This document shows, in pieces, positions 1 to 9,800 of a stretch of 64,000 bases of DNA. The translations under genes and the position numbers were made by a program. How positions within the stretch are numbered: position 1 is the first letter of the stretch; each line of letters begins with the position of its first letter. The DNA is taken from assembly GCF_021491355.1 (NCBI RefSeq), contig NZ_JAKENF010000001.1:806001-870000 (forward strand), written 5' to 3'. The stretch comes from Alitabrizicola rongguiensis. GTDB taxonomy: Bacteria > Pseudomonadota > Alphaproteobacteria > Rhodobacterales > Rhodobacteraceae. Below the pieces are notes generated by a model, which was given only the letters and a program-made list of their open reading frames with translations, had not been told where the DNA came from and did no database searches.

Positions 1-489
1 GTCGGCTCGGCGCTTCAGGTCGGTCGAGCCGCAAACATCGCAGACGCCCCTGACTTTCGTGGGCTTCGTGACGTCGTGATAGACCTCGCCGCAGCTGCCA
101 CAGGTGAAGCGGCCGGTGATGCGGGCAACCAGCGCCGCATCGTCGACCTGCATCTCGACGACGGCATCGAGCTTCTGGCCAAGCCTGTCCAGCAGCTGGC
201 CAAGTGCATCGGCCTGCGGCAGCGTCCGGGGAAAGCCGTCGAAGATGAAGCCCGCGCCGTCGGAACCGGCCAGACGTTCCTCGATCAGGCCGATCACGAT
301 TTCATCGGTGACAAGCGCACCGCGATCCATCACCTCGGCCACGCGGCGGCCCATCTCGCTGCCCGAGGATTTCGCCTCGCGCAGCATGTCACCGGTCGAC
401 AGCTGGATCATGCCCCGTTCTTCGACCAGTCGCTTCGCCTGCGTGCCCTTGCCCGCACCCGGGGGGCCCAGAAGGATGATGTTCAGCAT
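1..489 (-). CDS. adk: Adenylate kinase (3' end cut by window edge)
   Basis: Adenylate kinase interconverts ATP + AMP and 2 ADP in the cytosol. The first 163 residues are present; the family is usually about 215-220 aa, so about 50 C-terminal residues lie outside. The P-loop [10 protein letters not shown] is at residues 8-17, followed by the AMP-binding STGDMLR segment. The LID carries a four-cysteine zinc motif (CGSC and CDVC), the zinc-type LID found in many alphaproteobacteria and Gram-positives. The ATG at 489 lies 7 bases after the secY stop, so it is the last gene of the spc-type operon seen here, as secY-adk is in many bacteria. Confidence 0.97.
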   Translation of the reverse strand, partial: MLNIILLGPPGAGKGTQAKRLVEERGMIQLSTGDMLREAKSSGSEMGRRVAEVMDRGALVTDEIVIGLIEERLAGSDGAGFIFDGFPRTLPQADALGQLLDRLGQKLDAVVEMQVDDAALVARITGRFTCGSCGEVYHDVTKPTKVRGVCDVCGSTDLKRRAD

Positions 490-496
490 GAGGTCC

Positions 497-1858
<1,362 letters not shown>

Positions 1859-1891
1859 GCCCAGTACTTTCTGCGCTAGCTTTGTATGAGA

Positions 1892-1961
1892 GCGCCGCCG
1901 TACCGTTCTCCGGTCGGCGGCGCGGGAAAACACTGCTGATGTAAGCGGGATCGCTCCCGCT
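1892..1961 (-). other. Two hairpins in the rplO-secY spacer
   Basis: The 112-base spacer has two inverted repeats. Arms 1892-1900 and 1915-1923 pair over 9 bases and extend inward through ACCG/CGGT with one bulged base. Arms 1944-1950 and 1955-1961 pair over 7 bases around TCGC. Neither has a clear T-tract on the minus strand, so they look more like attenuating or stabilising RNA structures than full terminators. Confidence 0.55.
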
Positions 1962-1970
1962 CACAACCGC

Positions 1971-2441
1971 TTATTCGGCCGCAGCTGCCGCCACCTTCAG
2001 CGAACCACCTGCTTTCGCAACGGCTTCAACCGCTGCTGCCGATGCGCCGGTGACTTCCAGCGTCACCTTCGAGGTGATTTCGCCCTTCGCGAGGATGCGC
2101 ACGCCATCCAGCTTGCGGCGGACGAGACCCGAAGCGACCAGCGCGTCTTCGGTGATGGTCTCTTTCGCGTTCAGCTTGCCCTCGGCGATGAATTTCTCGA
2201 TCAGGCCCAGGTTTACGACCGCGTAATGCAGCTTGTTCGGCTTGGTGAAGCCGCGCTTCGGCAGGCGGCGATAGAGCGGCATCTGGCCGCCTTCGTAGCC
2301 ACCCAGAGCCACGCCCGAGCGGGACTTTTGACCCTTGATACCACGACCGGCGGTCTTGCCCTTGCCCGAGCCCGGGCCACGCGCCACGCGCTTCTGCTTG
2401 CGGGCTGCGCCTTCGTTGTCGCGCAGTTCGTTCAGTTTCAT
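1971..2441 (-). CDS. rplO: 50S ribosomal protein L15 (uL15)
   Basis: 156-residue large-subunit protein that binds 23S rRNA late in assembly. It starts [12 protein letters not shown] and has the Gly/Lys/Arg-rich N-terminal segment ([13 protein letters not shown]) that threads into rRNA, followed by the globular L15 domain. In-frame sequence upstream of 2441 is unlike L15, so the ATG at 2441 is used. L15 normally follows rpmD directly; here a GFA-family gene, a hairpin and a promoter candidate come between. Confidence 0.98.
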   Translation of the reverse strand: MKLNELRDNEGAARKQKRVARGPGSGKGKTAGRGIKGQKSRSGVALGGYEGGQMPLYRRLPKRGFTKPNKLHYAVVNLGLIEKFIAEGKLNAKETITEDALVASGLVRRKLDGVRILAKGEITSKVTLEVTGASAAAVEAVAKAGGSLKVAAAAAE

Positions 2442-2536
2442 GTCGCTTCTCCTTGCCGGAACTGACCCCAGAGCGACCAAAGGGCCAAACACGGCTTTTC
2501 TTGATTGTGAGTCGTGGCACGGATTGCCACCGTGCG

Positions 2537-2565
2537 CGTATAGACGCAGCCGATCCGTAGCGCAA
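2537..2565 (-). promoter_or_regulatory. Promoter candidate for rplO-secY-adk
   Basis: Minus strand: TTGCGC (2565-2560), 17-base spacer, TATACG (2542-2537). The predicted start near 2530 leaves a leader of about 90 bases before rplO. The same arrangement is found before rpmC and, with a consensus TTGACA, before rpsL. Confidence 0.5.
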
Positions 2566-2574
2566 GCCCGCGTC

Positions 2575-2595
2575 GGGTGGGCTGTCCGCCCACCC
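2575..2595. repeat. Short palindrome GGGTGGGC-N5-GCCCACCC
   Basis: Perfect 8-base arms 2575-2582 and 2588-2595 between the GFA gene and the promoter candidate. It resembles palindromes at 14276-14295, 26098-26146 and 31685-31702, which share a GGGC...GCCC core with a loop near GTTTCC. Confidence 0.5.
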
Positions 2596-2609
2596 TGGAA
2601 TCGCAAGTG

Positions 2610-3053
2610 TCAGGCCGCCGAAGCCGGCCAGACGAATTCTGGGCGCAGTCCGACATAGACGGGGCGGCCATCATGCGGCGCCGGGTAGCCTTTGGATTCG
2701 TCCCAGAACGCGTGATAGGTCGCTTTCGGGAACTTGGCGTCGTCATAGCCCATGACATTCGGAACCGCGACGCGGATGCGGTGTTGCTTGTCGTCCAGCA
2801 TCAGGACAGCGCCACAATCGCTGCAAAGGCAGATTTCCAGTGGGCCGTTAGGGTTGTCCTTGTTGAAGGGCACCCGCTTCATCTTCTCGGGGTGATCGAC
2901 GTTGATGTCCTTGTAGTTGAAGAAAGCCACATGCGTCGTGTGCTGCCCGGTCACGGACTTGCAGACGTTGCAATGGCATTCGTGGTTGTCGATCGGTTCT
3001 GCGCTGGCAGTGACATGCACATGCTCGCAGCCGCCTGAGTATTTCGCAGCCAT
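2610..3053 (-). CDS. GFA/CENP-V fold family protein inserted in the ribosomal operon
   Basis: 147-residue protein of the glutathione-dependent formaldehyde-activating enzyme-like (Mss4/CENP-V fold) family. The cysteine pairs are recognisable: GGCEH at residues 7-11, CHCNVC at 26-31 and CLCSDC at 75-80. The usual first CxC is here Cys9-Glu-His11, so a zinc site, if present, would use His. The ATG at 3053 is chosen for its GGGAGGAA ribosome-binding site; in-frame sequence further upstream is Arg-rich and unlike the family. It sits between rpmD and rplO, with a terminator-like hairpin on its upstream side. The substrate is unknown, and most relatives have no proven formaldehyde role. Confidence 0.85.
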   Translation of the reverse strand: MAAKYSGGCEHVHVTASAEPIDNHECHCNVCKSVTGQHTTHVAFFNYKDINVDHPEKMKRVPFNKDNPNGPLEICLCSDCGAVLMLDDKQHRIRVAVPNVMGYDDAKFPKATYHAFWDESKGYPAPHDGRPVYVGLRPEFVWPASAA

Positions 3054-3156
3054 CCATTCCTCCCTTGGCCACCAGATCACGAGGATCCTTACGCCCGTTC
3101 TCCTCCTCCGAGCCCGGGCTGAGCGAAGTCGTAGCACGCCGTTGCGGAAATGAGAA

Positions 3157-3180
3157 ACGCCCCGGAGTGATCCGGGGCGT
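3157..3180 (-). terminator. Terminator-like hairpin after rpmD
   Basis: Perfect 9-base arms ACGCCCCGG (3157-3165) and CCGGGGCGT (3172-3180) around a 6-base loop. On the minus strand TTTCTCATTT follows. It lies 41 bases past the rpmD stop and would end or reduce transcription from the spc operon before the GFA gene. Confidence 0.65.
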
Positions 3181-3221
3181 GTCATGATTGTCAGCGGAAG
3201 CTGGAACTCCCGGCTGAAATC

Positions 3222-3416
3222 TCAGTTCTTTTCCTCGATGATCTGCACCAGGTGCGGGATCGAGTTCACCATGCCGCGGACCGAGGGCGTATCCTCGAGC
3301 TCGCGCGTGCGGTTCAGTTTGTTCAGGCCAAGCCCTTTCAGCGTCGCGGTCTGGACGGCCGGACGCCGGGCAGCCGAAGCCACCTGCTTGACGACGATGG
3401 TTTTCTTCGCAGCCAT
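3222..3416 (-). CDS. rpmD: 50S ribosomal protein L30 (uL30)
   Basis: 64-residue large-subunit protein, one single L30 domain, with the typical [21 protein letters not shown] segment shortened here as [14 protein letters not shown] then SVRGM. It starts 2 bases after the rpsE stop, so translation is probably coupled. It is the last ribosomal gene before the break: a hairpin and a GFA-family gene separate it from rplO. Confidence 0.97.
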   Translation of the reverse strand: MAAKKTIVVKQVASAARRPAVQTATLKGLGLNKLNRTRELEDTPSVRGMVNSIPHLVQIIEEKN

Positions 3417-3418
3417 GA

Positions 3419-3985
3419 TCAGGCCTCCACCACTTCGGCTTCAGGCTTTTTCAGGATGTCGGCCACCTTCTTGCCGCGGCGCTGCGCGACCGAACGGGGG
3501 CTCGATTCCTGTTTCAGGCCGTCGATCGTCGCGCGAACCATGTTGTAGGGGTTCTGCGAGCCGAGCGATTTCGCCACCACGTCCTGGATGCCGAGCATCT
3601 CGAACACGGCGCGCATCGGGCCGCCGGCGATGATGCCGGTACCGGCCACGGCGGTGCGCATCACGACCTTGCCGGCGCCATGACGGCCCTCGATGTCGTG
3701 GTGCAGCGTCCGGCCGTCACGCAGGGCGACGCGGATCATCTGGCGCTTGGCCTGTTCCGTTGCCTTGCGGATCGCTTCCGGCACTTCCTTGGCCTTGCCC
3801 TTGCCGAAGCCGACGCGGCCGCGCTGGTCACCGACCACCACGAGCGCGGCGAAACCGAAGCGCTTGCCGCCCTTCACGGTTTTCGACACGCGGTTGATCG
3901 CCACCAGACGGTCGGCGAATTCCGGGGTCTCTTCCCGCTCGCGACGGTCTTCGCGACGTTCCCGGCGGTTTTCACGTTCTGCCAT
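3419..3985 (-). CDS. rpsE: 30S ribosomal protein S5 (uS5)
   Basis: 188-residue S5, a little longer than the E. coli protein (167) because of an Arg/Glu-rich N-terminus. It has the double-stranded-RNA-binding-like N domain ([31 protein letters not shown]) and the C domain ([15 protein letters not shown]). S5 helps translational accuracy and mRNA unwinding at the entry site. It lies in tight spacing between rplR (10 bases) and rpmD (2 bases). Confidence 0.98.
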   Translation of the reverse strand: MAERENRRERREDRREREETPEFADRLVAINRVSKTVKGGKRFGFAALVVVGDQRGRVGFGKGKAKEVPEAIRKATEQAKRQMIRVALRDGRTLHHDIEGRHGAGKVVMRTAVAGTGIIAGGPMRAVFEMLGIQDVVAKSLGSQNPYNMVRATIDGLKQESSPRSVAQRRGKKVADILKKPEAEVVEA

Positions 3986-3995
3986 GTCTAACTCC

Positions 3996-4355
3996 TCAGA
4001 ACTTCAGGCCGCCTTCACGGGCAGCATCGGCCAAAGCCTTGATCTTCCCGTGAAAGAGGAAACCGCCGCGGTCGAAGTAGCATTCTTCGATCCCGGCCTT
4101 CTTGGCGCGCTCCGCAATGGTCGCACCGACTTTCGCCGCCGCTTCCACATTGTTCTTGCCGACGAAGCCCAGATCCTTTTCGAGGGTCGAGGCGGCGGCA
4201 ACGGTCACGCCGTTGACATCGTCGATCAGCTGCACGCTGATGTTCTTGCTGGACCGATGAACCGAGAGGCGCAGGCGCCCGTTGGCCATCGACTTGATCT
4301 TGTTCCGCACGCGCAGGCGGCGCTTGAGGAACAGCTCTCGCTTGTTGTTCGCCAT
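3996..4355 (-). CDS. rplR: 50S ribosomal protein L18 (uL18)
   Basis: 119-residue 5S rRNA-binding protein of the central protuberance, close to family length. Basic N-terminus ([11 protein letters not shown]), then the conserved [18 protein letters not shown] strand and the C-terminal [23 protein letters not shown]. Located between rplF and rpsE as in most bacteria. Confidence 0.98.
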   Translation of the reverse strand: MANNKRELFLKRRLRVRNKIKSMANGRLRLSVHRSSKNISVQLIDDVNGVTVAAASTLEKDLGFVGKNNVEAAAKVGATIAERAKKAGIEECYFDRGGFLFHGKIKALADAAREGGLKF

Positions 4356-4366
4356 TTCTCTCGCCC

Positions 4367-4900
4367 TTACTTCTTCTTGCCTTCCTTGCGGAACACGAAC
4401 TCATCCTTGTACCGGATGCCCTTGCCCTTGTAGGGCTCGGGGCGTTTCCAGTCGCGGATGTTCGCGGCGACCTGACCGACCAGCTGTTGGTCGATGCCTT
4501 CCACCACGATTTCGGTCTGCTTCGGAGACGTGACGGTCACACCCTTCGGCACTTCGAAGTTCACTTCGTGGCTGAAGCCGAGCGACAGTTTCAGGACGTT
4601 GCCAGCCATCGCGGCGCGGTAGCCCACGCCCTGGATCTCCAGCTCTTTCTTGAAACCGGTGGTCACGCCGGTGACCAGGTTCTCGACCATTGAGCGGGCC
4701 ATGCCCCACTGCTGGCGCGCCCGCTTGGACGTGCCGCGCGGAGTAACCGTGACGGCATTGTCCGCCAGGGTCAGGGTCACGTCGTCGGTCGCGGTGAAGG
4801 TCCGGGTGCCTTTCGGCCCCTTCACTTCGATGGTCTGGCCCGAGATCGAAGCGGTCACGCCCTTGGCGAGTTCAACGGGTTTCTTGCCGATACGAGACAT
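4367..4900 (-). CDS. rplF: 50S ribosomal protein L6 (uL6)
   Basis: 177-residue L6 with two tandem L6 domains, starting [15 protein letters not shown] and ending with the conserved [16 protein letters not shown]. It lies near the factor-binding site of the large subunit. Spacing to rpsH is 10 bases and to rplR 11 bases, consistent with one operon. Confidence 0.98.
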   Translation of the reverse strand: MSRIGKKPVELAKGVTASISGQTIEVKGPKGTRTFTATDDVTLTLADNAVTVTPRGTSKRARQQWGMARSMVENLVTGVTTGFKKELEIQGVGYRAAMAGNVLKLSLGFSHEVNFEVPKGVTVTSPKQTEIVVEGIDQQLVGQVAANIRDWKRPEPYKGKGIRYKDEFVFRKEGKKK

Positions 4901-4910
4901 TCAACCCTCC

Positions 4911-5309
4911 TTAGAACACGGTGCAGAGCACTTCGCCGCCAACGTTGGCAGAGCGTGCAGCTGCATCGGACATGACGCCTTTCGGCGTGGAGACGATCGA
5001 GACGCCAAGGCCGTTACGGACCGAAGGAATGTCCTTCACGCCCATGTAAACCCGGCGGCCGGGCTTCGAGACGCGCTTGATCTCGCGGATCACCGGCTCG
5101 CCTTCGAAGTATTTCAGGCTGATGACGAGTTCGCCCTGACCGTTTTCGGTCGAGTTCTTCTCGTAGCCGCGGATATAGCCTTCGCCCGCAAGCACATCGA
5201 GCACCCAGGCGCGCAGCTTGGAAGCCGGCGTCGAGACGGTCGATTTGCCGCGCAGTTGCGCGTTGCGGATGCGGGTCAGCATATCGCCGAGGGGATCGTT
5301 CACAGACAT
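4911..5309 (-). CDS. rpsH: 30S ribosomal protein S8 (uS8)
   Basis: 132-residue primary binder of 16S rRNA, starting [17 protein letters not shown], with the C-terminal [14 protein letters not shown] motif. In E. coli S8 is the translational repressor of the spc operon through a target near rplE; I did not identify that target here. Confidence 0.98.
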   Translation of the reverse strand: MSVNDPLGDMLTRIRNAQLRGKSTVSTPASKLRAWVLDVLAGEGYIRGYEKNSTENGQGELVISLKYFEGEPVIREIKRVSKPGRRVYMGVKDIPSVRNGLGVSIVSTPKGVMSDAAARSANVGGEVLCTVF

Positions 5310-5319
5310 AGCGACCTCC

Positions 5320-5625
5320 TTACCAGCTCGACTTCACCATGCCCGGGATCTGGCCGAACTGGGCCAGGTCACGCAGCATGATGCGGCTGAGCTTGAGTTT
5401 GCGATAATAGGCGCGCGGACGGCCGGTGAGTTCGCACCGGTTGTGCAGACGCGTCGCCGACGAGTTGCGGGGCAGTTCCGCCAGCTTGAGCTGCGCCTTG
5501 AAGCGCTGCTCCATCGGCAGGTTCTGGTCGGTGGCGGCAGCCTTCAGGGCCGCGCGCTTGGTCGCGTACTGCTTCACCAGCTTCTGGCGCTTCAGTTCGC
5601 GTTCGGTCATGGATTTCTTGGCCAT
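5320..5625 (-). CDS. rpsN: 30S ribosomal protein S14 (uS14), zinc-free type
   Basis: 101-residue S14 of the long form. The C-terminal [19 protein letters not shown] block is conserved but the two CxxC zinc knuckles of the short form are missing; only one cysteine is seen. This is the zinc-independent version common in proteobacteria. It follows rplE with 19 bases between them. Confidence 0.97.
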   Translation of the reverse strand: MAKKSMTERELKRQKLVKQYATKRAALKAAATDQNLPMEQRFKAQLKLAELPRNSSATRLHNRCELTGRPRAYYRKLKLSRIMLRDLAQFGQIPGMVKSSW

Positions 5626-5644
5626 ACTCTCAATCCTTCCGCGA

Positions 5645-6205
5645 TCAGCTGGTGAACGGCATGTTGAAATGCTTCAACAGCGCCTTCGCTTCCGCGTCGG
5701 TTTTCGCGGTGGTGCAGATGATGATGTCCATACCCAGGATATCGTCGACCTTGTCGAAGTCGATTTCCGGGAAGACGATCTGTTCCTTCAGGCCCATGGC
5801 GTAGTTGCCGCGGCCGTCGAACGAATTGCCCTTCACGCCGCGGAAGTCACGGACGCGCGGCAGCGCGACGGTGATCAGGCGGTCGAGGAATTCGTACATC
5901 CGGTCGCCACGCAGGGTCACCTTGGTGCCAAGCGGCATTTCCTCACGGACGCGGAAGCCGGCGATCGACTTTTTCGCGTGGGTGATGACGGCCTTCTGAC
6001 CCGCGATCAGCGTCAGCTGCTCGGAGGCGGTCTTGACCTTCTTGGTGTCCTTGACGGCTTCGCCGACGCCCATGTTCAGGACGATCTTGTCCAGGCGCGG
6101 GATCTGCATGTCGTTCTTGTAGCCGAACTCTTCCTTGAGAGCGGCACGCACCTTGGCCTGGTATTCGGCCTTGAGGCGCGGGGTATAGGTGGCAGCGTCC
6201 AACAT
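5645..6205 (-). CDS. rplE: 50S ribosomal protein L5 (uL5)
   Basis: 186-residue 5S rRNA-binding protein of the central protuberance, contacting P-site tRNA. Conserved blocks [33 protein letters not shown] and [17 protein letters not shown] are present. The start codon overlaps the rplX stop by one base (TGATG), a translational-coupling arrangement. Confidence 0.98.
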   Translation of the reverse strand: MLDAATYTPRLKAEYQAKVRAALKEEFGYKNDMQIPRLDKIVLNMGVGEAVKDTKKVKTASEQLTLIAGQKAVITHAKKSIAGFRVREEMPLGTKVTLRGDRMYEFLDRLITVALPRVRDFRGVKGNSFDGRGNYAMGLKEQIVFPEIDFDKVDDILGMDIIICTTAKTDAEAKALLKHFNMPFTS

Positions 6206-6510
6206 CAGATCGCCTCCCCGGTGGTCTTGGCGAAGCGGACCTTCTTGCCTTCTTCCATGCGGAAGCCGACGCGGGTGGCCTTGCCGTTCTTGTCAACGAT
6301 CGCGAGGTTCGACAGGTCGATCGGCATCGCTTTTGCGAGGCGGCCGCCCTGGCTGGTCTGCGACTGCTTGGTGTGGCGGATGGCGACGTTCACGCCGTCG
6401 ACGACGGCCTTGTTGTCTTTCGGAGCAACCGAAAGGATCTCGCCGGTCTTGCCCTTGTCCTTGCCGGTCAGGACGACGACCTTGTCACCTTTTTTGAGTT
6501 TCGCAGCCAT
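6205..6510 (-). CDS. rplX: 50S ribosomal protein L24 (uL24)
   Basis: 101-residue assembly-initiator protein of the large subunit. It has the KOW motif near the N-terminus ([21 protein letters not shown]). It overlaps its neighbours by one base on both sides (TGATG with rplN and with rplE), so rplN, rplX and rplE are probably translationally coupled. Confidence 0.98.
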   Translation of the reverse strand: MAAKLKKGDKVVVLTGKDKGKTGEILSVAPKDNKAVVDGVNVAIRHTKQSQTSQGGRLAKAMPIDLSNLAIVDKNGKATRVGFRMEEGKKVRFAKTTGEAI

Positions 6511-6878
6511 CAGAGCACCTCCGGAGCCAGCGAGATGATCTTCATGAAGTTCTTCGCCCGAAGCTCGCGCACGACCGGCCCGAAGATACGGGTGCCGACC
6601 GGTTCGCCCTGGTTGTTCAGGATGACGGCCGCGTTGCGGTCAAAGCGGATCGAGGTGCCGTCTTCACGGCGGACTTCCTTGGCGGTGCGCACGACGACGG
6701 CCTTGCGGACGTCGCCCTTCTTCACGCGGCCTTTCGGAATCGCTTCCTTGACCGACACCACGATGATGTCGCCCACGGAGGCGTAGCGGCGATGCGAGCC
6801 ACCCAGAACCTTGATGCACTGCACCCGGCGAGCGCCGGAGTTGTCAGCGACATCCAGATTGGTCTGCATCTGGATCAT
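6510..6878 (-). CDS. rplN: 50S ribosomal protein L14 (uL14)
   Basis: 122-residue, standard-length L14, starting [16 protein letters not shown] and including the signature [13 protein letters not shown]. It sits at the subunit interface and in E. coli begins the spc operon; here it follows rpsQ after a 70-base spacer in which I see no clear promoter. Confidence 0.98.
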   Translation of the reverse strand: MIQMQTNLDVADNSGARRVQCIKVLGGSHRRYASVGDIIVVSVKEAIPKGRVKKGDVRKAVVVRTAKEVRREDGTSIRFDRNAAVILNNQGEPVGTRIFGPVVRELRAKNFMKIISLAPEVL

Positions 6879-6948
6879 TTGGTTTCTCCCGACCTTTGGG
6901 GACCGGACGTCTTGGCCCCAGGGTTTCGTTCAGACCGGAAAGTGACGA

Positions 6949-7188
6949 TCAAGCCGAAGCTTCGACCACCACCGTCCAGCGTTTCGTCTTCGAGATGGGC
7001 GCGCATTCCTCGATGCGGACGACGTCGCCGACCTTGAATTGGTTGTTCGCGTCGTGAGCCCGGTATTTCTTGGACTTGCGGACGGTCTTTTGCAGCAGCG
7101 GGTGCTTGAAGCGGCGCTCGACGAGGACGGTGATCGTCTGCTCGTTCTTGTCCGAGGTCACAACACCCTGAAGGATACGTTTCGGCAT
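6949..7188 (-). CDS. rpsQ: 30S ribosomal protein S17 (uS17)
   Basis: 79-residue primary 16S rRNA binder, with the OB-fold core ([20 protein letters not shown]) and the [20 protein letters not shown] signature. It starts 10 bases after rpmC. Confidence 0.97.
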   Translation of the reverse strand: MPKRILQGVVTSDKNEQTITVLVERRFKHPLLQKTVRKSKKYRAHDANNQFKVGDVVRIEECAPISKTKRWTVVVEASA

Positions 7189-7198
7189 GTTGGTCCCC

Positions 7199-7402
7199 TT
7201 ACTTCGCGGCCGCTTCAGCGGCTTTCTGGTTCAGCACCGTCTTGATGCGGGCCACGTCCTTGCGGACGGCGCGCATGCGAGCGGTGTTCTCAAGCTGGCC
7301 GGTGGCCTGTTGGAAGCGCAGGTTGAACGCCTCCTTCTTGAGCGCCACCAGCTGATCGCGCAGCTGGTCGGGCGTCTTGGTCTTCAGTTCCTGGGCGTTC
7401 AT
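7199..7402 (-). CDS. rpmC: 50S ribosomal protein L29 (uL29)
   Basis: 67-residue helical protein near the peptide tunnel exit, next to the docking site for SRP and trigger factor. It begins [14 protein letters not shown] and has the family [14 protein letters not shown] block. In most bacteria rpmC follows rplP directly; here a 2OG oxygenase gene, a promoter candidate and a leader hairpin come between. Confidence 0.97.
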   Translation of the reverse strand: MNAQELKTKTPDQLRDQLVALKKEAFNLRFQQATGQLENTARMRAVRKDVARIKTVLNQKAAEAAAK

Positions 7403-7483
7403 CCGCCGTATTCCTTTTCACAATCACCAGAGGGCCCCTGAAAGCAGGGTCACCCGAGACCTGATGGATCAATGACAAACCGA

Positions 7484-7507
7484 CGACTCCGAGTCGCCCC
7501 GGAGTCG
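7484..7507 (-). other. Hairpin at the predicted 5' end of the rpmC transcript
   Basis: Perfect 8-base arms CGACTCCG (7484-7491) and CGGAGTCG (7500-7507) with an 8-base loop. It begins only a few bases after the transcription start predicted from the promoter candidate at 7518-7546, so it could stabilise the 5' end or regulate the new transcript. Confidence 0.45.
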
Positions 7508-7517
7508 CGGATGCGGT

Positions 7518-7546
7518 CGTATAGGGGGGAAGTGGCCGGGGGGCAA
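7518..7546 (-). promoter_or_regulatory. Promoter candidate for rpmC and downstream ribosomal genes
   Basis: Minus strand: TTGCCC (7546-7541), 17-base spacer, TATACG (7523-7518). It lies in the 169-base gap between the oxygenase and rpmC. The -10 hexamer and spacer match the candidates before rplO and rpsL. Confidence 0.55.
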
Positions 7547-7571
7547 GGGGAACTTTGTTGCCCGATACGCG

Positions 7572-8195
7572 TCACGCCCAATTGTAGTTGAAACTGACGC
7601 TGATGCGCTCGTCCTCGGACATGTTCATGGGCACCTCGTGGCGCAGCCAGCTTTCCCAGAGCAAGACCTCGCCCACCTCGGGCTTCACATAGACAAAGGG
7701 CTGCAGGGTTTCGGGCGCGGACTTCAGGCGCAGCGGTGCATGCATCATCATCGCGTGGCGCGGATCTTCAAGCTTCAGCGCGCTCGTCCCTTCGGGCATG
7801 GCGACATAAGTCGTCCCCGAGATCACCGAATGCGGGTGGATGTGGCTGCCATGCGTGCCACCCTCCGGCAGGATATTGATCCAGAAGCTGTCGCATTTCA
7901 GCTTTCGCCCCTGCAGGTCGAAGCCCAGATCCTCGACAAAGGCCGCGACATGCTTGTCGAGTGCCTTCTGCAGATCGGCAAAGATCGGCGCCCGCCAGGG
8001 CAGGTCGTTCAGCGAGGCGTAGGAGGTGTAGCCGGGATAGCCGTTCTCCTCGCACCAGGCCTGCCCGGCCTCGTCATCGTCGGCCATGACCTCGCAAGTG
8101 GTCTTCAGTTCCTTGTAGTCGATCTTCGGCTTGGCAAGGTCATTGACCCGCGCTCGGTACAGACGGGTGACGAACAGCGAGGAAATCTCGGCCAT
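7572..8195 (-). CDS. 2OG-Fe(II) oxygenase, TIGR02466-like, next to rplP
   Basis: 207-residue protein resembling the TIGR02466 group of putative 2-oxoglutarate/Fe(II) oxygenases. The double-stranded beta-helix has the metal-ligand region H118-I-H120-P-H122-S, an acidic residue near 143-144 (LED), a distal His186 (WLRHEVP) and Arg197 as the likely 2OG anchor. Such enzymes hydroxylate proteins or small molecules; no substrate is known for this group. The ATG at 8195 has an AAGGAG site. It lies between rplP and rpmC with a terminator-like hairpin upstream and a promoter candidate downstream. Position beside the L16 gene suggests, but does not show, a ribosomal substrate. Confidence 0.85.
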   Translation of the reverse strand: MAEISSLFVTRLYRARVNDLAKPKIDYKELKTTCEVMADDDEAGQAWCEENGYPGYTSYASLNDLPWRAPIFADLQKALDKHVAAFVEDLGFDLQGRKLKCDSFWINILPEGGTHGSHIHPHSVISGTTYVAMPEGTSALKLEDPRHAMMMHAPLRLKSAPETLQPFVYVKPEVGEVLLWESWLRHEVPMNMSEDERISVSFNYNWA

Positions 8196-8216
8196 GACAG
8201 GCTCCTTGATGGCAAA

Positions 8217-8242
8217 GGCCCCCGCCGTTTCCGGCAGGGGCC
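8217..8242 (-). terminator. Terminator-like hairpin after rplP
   Basis: 11-base arms (8217-8227 and 8232-8242, one G-T-type mismatch) around TTTC. On the minus strand the stem is followed by TTTGCC, so the T-tract is weak. It lies 36 bases past the rplP stop and just ahead of the oxygenase gene. Confidence 0.6.
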
Positions 8243-8278
8243 AAGGAATTCACGGGATGCGTGCCAGCACGCAGGCCC

Positions 8279-8692
8279 TTACCAGTCTTCGCGGGCGACG
8301 ATGCGGGTGGTGACCGGCAGCTTCATCGCGCCAAGGCGCAGGGCCTCGCGCGCGGTTTCTTCGGCCACGCCGTCGATCTCGAACATGATCCGGCCCGGTT
8401 TCACCTTGCACGCCCAGTAATCCACGGAACCCTTGCCCGAGCCCATCCGGACTTCGGTAGGTTTCGAGGTGACCGGGGTATCCGGGAAAATCCGGATCCA
8501 GACGCGGCCCTGACGTTTCATGTGGCGGGTGATCGCGCGGCGGGCCGCTTCGATCTGACGCGCCGTGACACGCTCCGGTTCGGTCGCCTTCAGGGCGAAG
8601 GAGCCGAAGTTCAGCAGGAAGCCGCCCTTCGCCTCGCCGTGGATGCGGCCCTTGAACTGCTTGCGGAACTTCGTCCGTTTCGGTTGCAGCAT
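8279..8692 (-). CDS. rplP: 50S ribosomal protein L16 (uL16)
   Basis: 137-residue late-assembly protein near the A site and peptidyl-transferase centre. It begins [16 protein letters not shown] and includes the VRMGSGKG loop. Arg82 in that loop aligns with E. coli L16 Arg81, the residue hydroxylated by the oxygenase YcfD/RoxA, so the modification site is present. It is followed by a hairpin and a 2OG oxygenase gene instead of rpmC. Confidence 0.98.
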   Translation of the reverse strand: MLQPKRTKFRKQFKGRIHGEAKGGFLLNFGSFALKATEPERVTARQIEAARRAITRHMKRQGRVWIRIFPDTPVTSKPTEVRMGSGKGSVDYWACKVKPGRIMFEIDGVAEETAREALRLGAMKLPVTTRIVAREDW

Positions 8693-8706
8693 TTGCTTCT
8701 ACTCCC

Positions 8707-9417
8707 TTACGCGCGTTCGCGACGCTGAGGCCGCGGCGCCGGGCCGTCCTGAGCTTCCGCCAGGCGACGGTCGTGCGCCTGCGGATCGTGCTCGAGGATC
8801 TCGCCTTTGAAGATCCAGACCTTCACACCGATGATCCCGTAGGGGGTCGAGGCTTCGGCCAGCGCATAGTCGATGTCGGCGCGCAGCGTGTGCAGCGGCA
8901 CGCGACCTTCGCGGTACCATTCGGTCCGGGCGATCTCGGCTCCGCCAAGGCGGCCCGAAACATTCACCCGGATGCCCAGGGCACCCATGCGCATCGCGTT
9001 CTGCACGCCGCGCTTCATGGCGCGACGGAAGGACACGCGGCGCTCCATCTGCTGGGCGATCGACTCGGCCACCAGAGCGGCGTCAAGCTCCGGCTTGCGG
9101 ACTTCGACGATGTTCAGGTGCAGTTCCGACTTGGTGAAGTTCGCCAGCTTCTTGCGCAGCGTCTCGATATCCGCGCCTTTCTTGCCGATGATCACACCCG
9201 GACGCGCCGTGTAAATGGTCACGCGGCATTTCTTGTGCGGACGCTCGATGATGACTTTCGAGACGCCGGCCTGCTTGCACTCTTCCTGGATGAACTCGCG
9301 CATCTTCAGGTCTTCGAGCAGCAGGTTGCCGTAGTCTTTCGATTCAGCGAACCAGCGGCTGTCCCAGGTCCGGTTGACCTGCAGACGCATCCCGATCGGG
9401 TTTACCTTCTGACCCAT
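8707..9417 (-). CDS. rpsC: 30S ribosomal protein S3 (uS3)
   Basis: 236-residue S3 with the N-terminal type-2 KH domain ([18 protein letters not shown]) and the C-terminal domain at the mRNA entry tunnel. Its start overlaps the rplV stop by one base (TAATG). The C-terminus ends in a charged Arg/Pro-rich tail typical of alphaproteobacterial S3. Confidence 0.98.
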   Translation of the reverse strand: MGQKVNPIGMRLQVNRTWDSRWFAESKDYGNLLLEDLKMREFIQEECKQAGVSKVIIERPHKKCRVTIYTARPGVIIGKKGADIETLRKKLANFTKSELHLNIVEVRKPELDAALVAESIAQQMERRVSFRRAMKRGVQNAMRMGALGIRVNVSGRLGGAEIARTEWYREGRVPLHTLRADIDYALAEASTPYGIIGVKVWIFKGEILEHDPQAHDRRLAEAQDGPAPRPQRRERA

Positions 9418-9797
9418 TATGCAGACTCCCCGACTTGACGGACCGTGATGGTCAGCTGGCTGAACGGTTTCATGATCTTGCCGAACCGACCCCGGGCCCG
9501 CGGACGGCCGCGTTTCAGGGTGATGTTCTTGCCGACATAGGCTTCGGCGACGACGAGTTCATCCACGTCCAGACCGTGGTTGTTCTCGGCGTTGGCGATG
9601 GCCGACTGCAGGCATTTCTTCACGTCGCCCGCGATGCGGCGCTTCGAGAAGGTCAGGTCGGACAGGGCCCGGTCCACCTTCTTGCCGCGGATCAGACCGG
9701 CGACGAGGTTGAGTTTCTGCGGGCTGGTACGAAGCATGCGCAGGACGGCCTGGGCTTCGTTGTCAGCCACGCGACGCGGATTCTTTTCGGTACCCAT
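9417..9797 (-). CDS. rplV: 50S ribosomal protein L22 (uL22)
   Basis: 126-residue tunnel-lining protein. The globular part has [20 protein letters not shown], and the tunnel hairpin includes [12 protein letters not shown]. The N-terminus is about 15 residues longer than in E. coli. It starts 3 bases after rpsS. Confidence 0.98.
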   Translation of the reverse strand: MGTEKNPRRVADNEAQAVLRMLRTSPQKLNLVAGLIRGKKVDRALSDLTFSKRRIAGDVKKCLQSAIANAENNHGLDVDELVVAEAYVGKNITLKRGRPRARGRFGKIMKPFSQLTITVRQVGESA

Positions 9798-9800
9798 GGC

